Below are positions 63,100-64,000 of a stretch of 64,000 nt of DNA, piece by piece. The notes beneath the pieces are model-generated. The model made no database searches, was not told the DNA's origin, and saw nothing but the letters and a program-made list of their open reading frames with translations. Made by a program: the position numbers and the translations under genes. Numbering within the stretch: position 1 is the stretch's first letter; each line of letters begins with the position of its first letter. Source of the stretch: a virus; the IMG/VR virus record IMGVR_UViG_3300042556_001053, positions 50,444 through 114,443 of that record; one strand, written 5' to 3'.

Positions 63100-63387
63100 C
63101 TAATTAGCTTTTTTATCTACAGTTTTAAATGCATCATTTATTTCTGCGATAGTAAGCTTGCCATCGTCCAAAAAAGCTCGTGCCAGTCTTTCAATAACTG
63201 TTGCCACTCCTAATAGACCTGCAAGCATTACTGCCTGAATTGTATCAATTCCTACTACTGCTCCAGCACCAAGTACTGATAGACCAGAAGCAGCAAAGAC
63301 TGCTACGATACGCATCAAAACATTTGTCAAAGCTTTTTGTGGGTGCTCCTTTTTTGGAGCTTCTACTACCTTTTTTCTAGTTGCCAT
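63100..63387 (-). CDS. Holin-like membrane protein
   Basis: 95 residues. 'ALTNVLMRIVAVFAASGLSVLGAGAVVGIDTIQAVMLAGLLGVATVIERL' holds two transmembrane helices; basic N-terminus (MATRKKVVEAPKKEH). Next to a second membrane protein, as in lysis cassettes. Only 1 nt from the gene upstream. Confidence 0.6.
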   Translation of the reverse strand: MATRKKVVEAPKKEHPQKALTNVLMRIVAVFAASGLSVLGAGAVVGIDTIQAVMLAGLLGVATVIERLARAFLDDGKLTIAEINDAFKTVDKKAN

Positions 63388-63388
63388 T

Positions 63389-63595
63389 TTATTTTTCCTT
63401 TCGTAGTGGTATTGTGATTAGCCATACAACTGTGGTTGCAAGCACTGCAATCCCAACAATGTCTCTGGCTGATCCTGTTAATGTTAGCCATGCTATAAAG
63501 AAACCAAGAAGAGTAAAAGCTTGTGCGATTACTTCAACTCCAGCGTCTTTCAGCCATGTGAAGAATCCCTTCACAACTTTTTTGATTATTTTCAT
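63389..63595 (-). CDS. Small membrane protein
   Basis: 68 residues. MKIIKKVVKGFFTWLKDAGV, then FTLLGFFIAWLTLT and IVGIAVLATTVVWLITIPLRK: two helices and a basic end. Holin or antiholin candidate. Confidence 0.55.
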   Translation of the reverse strand: MKIIKKVVKGFFTWLKDAGVEVIAQAFTLLGFFIAWLTLTGSARDIVGIAVLATTVVWLITIPLRKEK

Positions 63596-63596
63596 A

Positions 63597-64000
63597 TTAT
63601 CTCCTCATCCCAATCATTACGTTTGCAATCTGTGAAACAATGATTACTGGAATAATGACTTCCTGGGCCTTTTCTCTCTGATCATCTGTCATATCGCTAC
63701 CTAATTCAGAGAAATTAGATAGTAATTCTGCTACGTCCACCTCAAGTACTGCTCCAATTGGGTCTGCTAAAAATGCTTCTGTTTGTACTTCTGTTACTGC
63801 ATCTGCTAATGTAAATGGCATTGGTGTATCCCCTGCAGATTCTGCTCTGTCAGTAAACTCAACAAATGCTTCAGCAAGTGCTGGGTTAGACTTCATCTGT
63901 TCAGCAATCTGTGCAACTTCTGACGGCTTAATACCAAGGTCTTCTGCAACTTCTACTTTTGCTTCTTGCGTCAATGCTTTGAGTGTTTGACTTACTGCTG
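63597..64000 (-). CDS. Hypothetical protein, 5' end outside window
   Basis: The minus frame stays open to the right edge (…AVSQTLKALTQEAKVEVAEDLG) without needing the TTG at 63974, so it is likely the C-terminal part of a longer protein. Acidic, ends with hydrophobic VIIPVIIVSQIANVMIGMRR. Unknown. Confidence 0.5.
   Translation of the reverse strand, partial: AVSQTLKALTQEAKVEVAEDLGIKPSEVAQIAEQMKSNPALAEAFVEFTDRAESAGDTPMPFTLADAVTEVQTEAFLADPIGAVLEVDVAELLSNFSELGSDMTDDQREKAQEVIIPVIIVSQIANVMIGMRR

Overview
The window looks like part of a tailed phage genome infecting an Actinomycetota host, probably aquatic. Evidence for the host: a WhiB-type regulator (52628-52915), a Gp88-family protein and a DUF932 protein of the kind found in actinophages, a proteasome-like Ntn hydrolase, and many genes whose start codon sits exactly one -10 box away (leaderless transcripts, common in Actinobacteria). 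Evidence for a phage: repetitive tail-fibre genes, a BppU-like baseplate domain, a collagen-like fibre, lysis genes (CHAP endolysin, lysozyme-like protein, holin candidates), five tRNAs and gene packing with TAATG/ATGA overlaps. The sequence is AT-rich by eye.

Layout. 1-6.1 kb (minus): tail/adhesin genes, including a giant fibre protein of about 45-residue repeats that runs off the left edge. 6.26-6.83 kb (plus): a secreted lysozyme-like protein with its own promoter. 6.8-16.3 kb (minus): one tightly packed run of ten 2-oxoglutarate/Fe(II) oxygenases, one short-chain dehydrogenase and two DUF6065-like proteins. 16.4-18.8 kb (minus): a second fibre block (Fn3 plus Phe/Pro-repeat protein, collagen-like protein, 28-residue peptide, second BppU-like protein). 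19.1-22.5 kb: holin-like gene, small mixed-strand genes, sulfotransferase-like P-loop protein. 22.7-32.1 kb (plus): about thirty small early-type genes in short operons behind a repeated promoter architecture, with CRP-like palindromes, a TTGTCAG promoter element and conserved 3' hairpins. 32.2-33.0 kb: probable replication origin with DnaA boxes and iteron-like repeats. 33.4-44 kb: scattered cargo, including more oxygenases, sugar-nucleotide and glycosyl transferases, PstS, an AhpC-AhpD pair and tRNAs. 44-50 kb: glycan-type enzymes (carbamoyltransferase, SGNH proteins, methyltransferases, GT25 and GT32-like transferases). 50.3-64 kb (minus): membrane proteins, WhiB, thioredoxin, SNase, kinase-nucleotidyltransferase fusion, endolysin, HNH, Hsp20, S8 protease, proteasome-like protein and holin-like genes.

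How it may work together (inference). The 22-32 kb region reads as an early module that taps the host CRP/GlxR-type regulator. The fibre genes flank the oxygenase cluster on both sides, so the oxygenases may modify fibres or surface glycans. The glycosyltransferase, carbamoyltransferase, SGNH, methyltransferase and sulfotransferase-like genes also suggest surface-glycan remodelling. AhpCD, PstS, Hsp20 and thioredoxin look like host-support genes. All functional calls rest on motifs read by eye; no database search was run.
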